Shown in pieces: positions 58,628 through 64,000 of a DNA stretch of 64,000 bases; positions within the stretch are counted from its first letter, which is position 1, and every line of letters begins with the position of its first letter. The translations under genes and the position numbers were made by a program. Where the stretch lies: NCBI GenBank assembly GCA_014529385.2, contig CM043945.1, positions 142,018,241 through 142,082,240 on the forward strand, read 5' to 3'. The notes under the pieces were generated by a model. That model saw only the letters and a list, made by a program, of their open reading frames with translations, searched no databases and had not been told where the DNA came from. Origin of the DNA: Adiantum capillus-veneris. Taxonomy: Eukaryota > Streptophyta > Polypodiopsida > Polypodiales > Pteridaceae.

Positions 58628-60490
58628 TGGTGCAGTTGAAGTTGGTCGAAGCTAAGAGGTGGTCTATGCCAGGCCAAGACAGCAATGGGGTGCAGTGCAG
58701 AAGGCTAGGGCAGGTGCCAAAGCCCTTGGCAGCCAACGGGTAGTGGGAATGCATGCTTAAAGCAGTTTTTTAGGCCAAAAGTGCTACCGAATGGTCCTGA
58801 TGGGGTGGCAGATGAAGATGTCCAAAATTTCATTTCAAAGCTCTAGAAGGTAGAGTTCAGGGTGCTCTAGAAGCCGGTCTAGACGGCTTGTCAAACAGAG
58901 CCCGGGTGCTCAAGATATTGCAGTTTAAAGAAAGAGTGTGTAGCAGATCCCCGACGGACAGGGCGGCTGGGGACAGGTGGTCCGGGTTGATGTCAATATA
59001 TATGTGTGTAGTGCTCGAGTTGTGGAGCATGCCTATCTTCTTGGATTTTGAATCAGATCCCTGGTTAGCAAGTTATGGTCAGTTGAAGATTTTCTAGGGG
59101 CCAGGTCTGAGCCCACTTGACCGCATTGGAAAATGTGCCATCTGGCGTTTTTTGAGCCTTGCCAAAGTTCTCGGTGACAATGTGTGCCATGTGAAGCTAG
59201 CACGAATCGACGGCACGTCAATGGGATACTAGGTCGGTCAGATACAGAAAGACGAAGTTTGAAGCCTTGGACAGTGAGAGGTTGTTTTGGCAGATGATTT
59301 TTCCCGGTTTTTGTGACCTTTGATAGCAGGCTCAGGTGAACTGGAAGACGACAAGGTTGGCACGGCCAGGGACCGATAAAGTGGGGACTCGGCACCGCTT
59401 TGCGATTCGGTGATTGGATCACCTGGTGATATATTGTAGACAGGGCAAGTTGAGGGGAAAAAATGAGATGGGGGAGATCTTTTGGGGAAAAAAGCTTGGA
59501 ATTTCAAGCCCTTGGGGGCTACCGCTTCACAAGCTACCACGTGGCACGGGGTTAGCCCCACATGCGGTGGCGGAGTAGCGGGCCGCGGGCTATATGGGCT
59601 GAGGCGAGCACCATTATGGGTATCACCAAGTGAAGAGCTCTTGGAGCGCATGGGGTATGGAGGAAAGCGCCTCCGGCGCTGCGCAGGCGGAAACTGGCGA
59701 GTTTTGGCGGCGGCCGGTGGGGCGGGGTGGCACAATGGCGCGCGCCCATGCGGTGAAGGTGATGACGTGGCGCCCGGCATGGGACAGTTCCCACGGCCCA
59801 AGGGCCCCCGAAATTTTGAGGAGAAGGAAGGGGGCAATAGCGACATCGCTATTGCCTCCCCCCTTCAGGTAAGAGGTGAGTCCTGTAGCAGAGAAGGAGG
59901 GCAAGAAGCTCGAAGGAAACCAAAGCAGGCAAAGCCAAGCAAGGCCAAGTGGCCGGGCAAAAGGGAAGACCAAGGAAGCCGGACAAATCAAAGGTGGGCA
60001 AGAGCAAAGGGCGTGGCCGTCCGGGCAAAATCAAAGGGTACAAAGCCAAACCAAGTGCAAGGCCAAAAGAAGGCAAAGAGGAGCCGGATAAGTAGAGTTA
60101 AAATCAAAATTTGAGTAGTGCAAGGCTAAGCCCAGAGAGAGTAAAAGTTGAAGGATAAAAATAAAAAATAAAAAATGCCAAGGGCAATAGCGATGTCGCT
60201 AATGCCCCCCCCCCCCCAAGTGCAGAGAGTGAAGAAGAGAGAGATAGAGCAAAGCGGTGCCCTCTTTCCCAAAAGATACCAATTCAAGGTGCCAAATGGA
60301 CCTATTAAATTGTAAATTCCCAAATTAAAGCCACCCCATATAAAAGTAAAAAATGAATCAAATTTGGGGCTTTTTTCGTGGCCTTTGGAGGTGTCGTTTG
60401 AAGCCTGCAAAGTGGAGTTCTCTAGCAAGCTAGCCCCTTTGTAACTTTTGCTTGAAAATGTCCATGTTGATGCCATTGCAAGATGGTGTT
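58628..60490 (+). repeat. D' 3' LTR, truncated
   Basis: Close match to 50394-52220. TATA is at about 60338-60346; palindromes are at 59833-59856 (perfect) and 60183-60206. It is cut near 60490 by the LINE. Confidence 0.87.
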
Positions 60491-60718
60491 AGAAAAAGAT
60501 CCTTCTATTAGTTAATGAAAACTGCCCTTAGGGCTACATCCACCTCTGCGAGAGAGGGCTACAACAAGCATGATGGGGAGACTCTCCCAATGAAAAAACA
60601 ACATATATACAATGAGGCTAAATCAAGAGATGGGAGGAGGGAAGAGCCACACAGGTGGACAGTAGTGTCATCTGAGCACCCCCTGGACTATGGTGTAGAA
60701 AGGCCCAGGGCGCCAGAG

Positions 60719-61837
60719 TCAAAGAAAAGCCTCGCGACGCTCCCGCATGCGGCTGGAGCTACCCTGTAGTCCCTCACGCTGTCCTCTGACAGTATGGATC
60801 AGCTCTAACCAAAAGTCACGAACAATCTCTGCTGGTGGCACAGGACGAGCCTCAAAGATGCGGAAACAGCGAGCCCACCAGATGAACCAGAGAGCTAGGC
60901 CGCTGATGAGCTCCCAACACTCCTCTCTCTCATTGCACCACTCCTGTGGAGTAATCTCTGTAGCAGGCTGGAGTGTAGGTCGCCCCCCCTGTATCACTAT
61001 CATCCTGCTGGTGGAAGATAGCTCAAACTGAAGTGTTGGGCCCGTTAGGGTGGACCAAGCGGCTACCCCCCAAGTGTACTGTCGAACCGTGGAGAGGGCA
61101 GGCATCAGCCGAAGAACACATAGCCACACCTGCTGCGCTGAGGGACAGTCCCAAAGACAATGACGCTGACTCTCCACCAACTGGTCACAGGCTGCACATG
61201 CAGCCAAGAGACCAATATGCACAAGCCAGCTCCCTACTGCTGTGGCTCTGTGTGCGACTAGCCACTGGAACAAGGTGACTCGCCTCGGCTGTCTGGAGTC
61301 CCACAGCCTCTGCCAAAAAGCTGCCAAGAACTCGACTGTGAGGCCCTCCTCCTGCCAATGATGTGCTGCAGCGGGGCGGGCCTCTCTCTGTGCTGCAAGT
61401 ATATGACGTCCAAGCCGAACAGTGTACTGAAAGAAGGGGACTCTTGGGCGGTTGGCTGAAGAGAAGGGGTCCCTCCATAGCCACTCACCAAGATCCCACT
61501 GTACTCGTGCTAGTGGACAACACTCCCAAGCCCATAGCCTCCAGTGTCCAGTCTCAAGAGCTGCTGAGTCAGGGTCTATGACGCAAGTCCTCCCATAGAT
61601 GCCCACAACTGGGATCCTCTGGAAACAACACTCTGCTACCTGCGGGGCCTCTACTGCAACTCGCTGTAATCGTCCCCCACCCTGAAGCTCGAAGAACAGG
61701 GTTGGGACAGTCTCTGAGCAAGCCCTGACTGAAATGAGAACCTCCAGTCGTGTGAAGGCTCCCATCCACCGGGGTGCTACAGGCTCGAAAGGCGTGAGCC
61801 ACTCACCTGGAACTGACTCTGAGATGTCCTGACACAT
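60719..61837 (-). pseudogene. LINE zf-RVT region
   Basis: A 372-codon frame with FLAAFWQRLWDSRQPRRVTL, FQWLVAHRATAVGSWL, CAACDQLVESQRHCLWDCPS and a C-terminal W-rich tail (LWFIWWARCFRIFEARP). This is the zinc-binding domain that follows RT in plant LINEs and RT-derived host proteins. The start is only the first ATG after a stop. Confidence 0.85.
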
Positions 61838-62704
61838 GCTCTGGATCTCATGCCCTATAGCTAGACAGCCTGCACCTCCTCTGACAAACCTGTGAACTCT
61901 AGCTAGTCACCTAGAGAACGCGTTGGACCTACCGCCATGGGACCCCAAGAAACATGAGGCCTACTCCCAACCAAGTGGCCTCTCTGAGTGCTAACCATGG
62001 GGTTCTAGATGAGGGGCTGTCATAGGCACTCCTTTGTGCACGTCGGCTGTCTCTGCTCTAGGCCACGCCGTAAGAGCTCCCAAGATCGAAGCAAACTCAC
62101 AGCGAATCTGTCCTCCAGTCTTCTGCTCAAAACAACTCGGCGCAGCTCTGAAAAGATCCATCTGGTCGAAGGTTGCCAAGGGCCTCCTGACTGAGGCACC
62201 CTGGCATGAAGCCTCTACAACAAGAATTCTTTCTAGGGCTCCTCACCTGGAAGAAGTCCTCTGACGACAAACTTCCCAAGAAGGGCTCTGCTCTACTGTG
62301 CAGGATCAATGATCCCAAGCCCTCCCTGAGAACAAGGAAGTGTGATGACCGACCAAGCCACCTTGGCTCGGGCCATCTGAGTATCGCGACCTGACCAAAG
62401 GAAGTTCCTGATCAGCCTCTCTACCTGGCTGATACAAGAACTCGAGAAGATCCGGCAAGAAGTGATGTACCACATGGTCGCCAACAACACCTGGTTGGCA
62501 ACTACTACTCTACCAGCCAGCCAAAGTCATGCTGATCTCCAATGTAACAGCTTTCTCCTGATGGACAAGAGAAGAGGAGCAATCTGCTGCTCGGGGGACA
62601 AGTCCAGACCAACCTGACAACCCAAGTACCGAACTGCAGTCCCTGGAGGAATCCACCTGAAACCCTCTCCTGCCATCCAATCATCACAGGAGCACTGCAA
62701 CAAG
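61838..62704 (-). pseudogene. LINE reverse transcriptase C-terminal part
   Basis: Pieces in several frames: TAVRYLGCQVGLDLSPEQQ, LLATMWYITSCRIFSSSCIS, LIRNFLWSG and AKVAWSVITLPCSQGGLGI are standard for the end of plant LINE RT. Multiple stops. Confidence 0.8.
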
Positions 62705-62889
62705 ATATCGCTATGACTATTCTCGTCAACGGCTTTCCTTCTGGCAAGAGTTCTGTTCCTCCTTTCCAAGTCCAAGGATTTCTACGCTCGAAAGCAAAGA
62801 TGTTGTTAATTCTTGAAGGCGATGAACTCTCGATGTTGTCCTTGGAAATCGTGTTTGTCCGCCTCGGCCTGTTGATATGGATCATGATA
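62705..62889 (+). pseudogene. Copia gag fragment, second copy
   Basis: MTILVNGFPSGKSSVPPFQV, LRSKAKMLLILEGDEL, then a frameshift relative to 52785-52971. It abuts a D-family LTR at the same point as the first copy. Confidence 0.55.
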
Positions 62890-62893
62890 ACGT

Positions 62894-64000
62894 TGGTGCA
62901 GCTAAAGATGGTCGAAGCTAGCAGGTGGTCTATGCCAGGCAAAGGGTGCAGCCGACTGCAGTGCAGAAAGCTAGGGCACGTGCTGAGGCGCTAGGCAGCC
63001 AAAGAGTAGAAGGAATGTATGCTTAAAGCGGTTTTTTAGGCCAAAAGTGCTGCGGGATGGTCTAGATGGGATGGAAAATGATGATGTCTAGAATGCAAAG
63101 TCAAAGCTTTAGAATGTAGTGTTCAGTGTGCTCTAGAAGTCGGTCTAGATGGCTCATTAAACGGAGCCCCGGTGCTCTAGATATTGCAGTTTAAAGAAAG
63201 AGTGTGCAGAAGATCCCCGACGGGCAAGGCAGCTGGGGACAAGTGGCCTAGGATGGTGTCAGTGCATACATGTGTAGAGCTCGAGTTACAGAGCATGCCT
63301 GTCTTCTCGGATTGCAAATCGAAGCTCTGGATGGCAAGATATGGTCAGTTGAAGATTTTCCGGGGACCGGGTTTGAGCCTACTTGGCTACGTTGGAAGAT
63401 GTTCCATCTGGCATCATTTTGGCCTCGCCAAGGTTCTCGGTGATAGTATGTACCATGTGGAGTTGGCACGAGTCAACGGCACGTCAATCGGATGCTTGGT
63501 CGACCGGATACAGGGAGATGAAGTTGGGAGCCGTGGGCAGTAAAAGGTGTACAGATGATTTTCCAAGTTTTTGGTCGCCTTGGATGGCAAACCCAGGGGA
63601 GTCGGAATGTTAGGGGGTTCGCACGGCTCAAGAGCCAATATAGCGGGGATCTGGCTTGGCTTTGCGGTGTGAGGATCCAACACCGGGGCGGTAGAACAAG
63701 GCCAGGAGAAGAAAGCAGGAAAGAAGAGGTTTTTTTAGTAAAAGGGGAATTTTTTTGAAAGCCTTGGAGGCTACCCCAAAGAGGGATCACCCTGGGGTTT
63801 CCATGTGGCAGGGATGGTAATCCCGTATGCACAAAACCACACCAACAACTTGTGGCTTATGTACTGGGACGTGGTTCTATTGGAGGTATGCAAGAGGGAG
63901 AGAGAGGGGAGCTCCCTCCTCGTGAGCTATGGTGGCGAGCGCCTCCGGCGCTAAGCAGGCGGATATGTGGCGGTTTTGGCGGCGGCCGGCGAAGTGGGGC
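62894..64000 (+). repeat. D-family LTR, cut by window end
   Basis: Preceded by ACGT (62890-62893). Very similar to 52976-53979 and continues uninterrupted past the point where that copy fuses to gag. Confidence 0.88.

Larger units (their letters stand above)
52976..60490 (+). mobile_element. D': second copy of the D family, internally deleted
   Basis: A truncated 5' LTR (52976-53979) joined to the middle of gag, then protease, RT, two RNase H domains, integrase, polypurine tract and a 3' LTR (58628-60490) cut by a LINE. About 1.3 kb of LTR, the primer site and the gag N terminus are missing. The two LTRs belong to different subtypes. Confidence 0.85.
60491..62704 (-). mobile_element. LINE (L1-like) 3' fragment
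   Basis: Minus strand, 5'-truncated at about 62704. It holds the end of RT and a zinc-binding zf-RVT domain. The right edge joins a copia gag fragment and the left edge a D-family LTR. No clear poly-A tail or matching target duplication, so the ends may be rearranged. Confidence 0.8.

Noticed and set aside
60719-61837. Possible host gene of 372 codons
   Set aside because: The motifs are the LINE zf-RVT domain, and RT pieces in broken frames lie directly upstream.

Overview
The window looks like intergenic DNA from a large plant genome. It is almost wholly built from retrotransposons stacked inside one another. No host gene, tRNA, rRNA or CRISPR array could be supported. The plant assignment rests on three things: Ty3/gypsy elements with a second RNase H domain (a plant Tat-type trait), a Ty1/copia element primed by initiator-Met tRNA, and an L1-like LINE. 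A fern or other early-diverging land plant is plausible, because one gypsy family (B) has protease, RT and integrase motifs I associate with fungal/moss-type elements. That is inference, not proof.

Left part (1-38287): one nested cluster. Element D (gypsy, Tat-like, minus strand; LTRs about 2.3 kb) is the oldest host. Its left LTR is broken by B' (1-4931, minus, cut by the window edge) and by a solo LTR (5017-5852). Its RT gene is broken by copia element C (9870-33653, minus). The integrase/RT junction of C is broken by element B (gypsy, plus, 11292-30867). The gag of B is broken by element A (gypsy, Tat-like, minus, 13885-23848). Target-site duplications are readable for A (AGAGC), B (ACGG), C (GGTGA/TGTGA, one mismatch) and the solo LTR (CACCC).

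Middle part (38288-50393): an AT-rich stretch with a MITE-like element (39953-40242) and a degenerate tandem repeat. It is followed by a solo LTR of the D family (42770-44958, TSD ACGT), a heavily mutated gypsy gag-pol remnant, two truncated D-family LTRs and a small copia LTR with its primer site.

Right part (50394-64000): a complete D-family LTR, then D', a second copy of D on the plus strand whose 5' LTR is fused directly to gag. An L1-like LINE fragment (minus) and the start of another D-family LTR close the window.

All large reading frames are broken by stops or frameshifts, many of them C-to-T or G-to-A changes. The least expected feature is a family of small ORFs (70-79 aa) lying upstream of gag. 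Two are in tandem with an ATGA stop/start overlap in the LTR of B and B', and one is in the leader of A, behind two further small ORFs. The proteins are alike although the elements are of different lineages. The D-family LTRs share TGG...CCA ends, apparent insertion at ACGT, and two conserved AATAGCGA...TCGCTATT palindromes.
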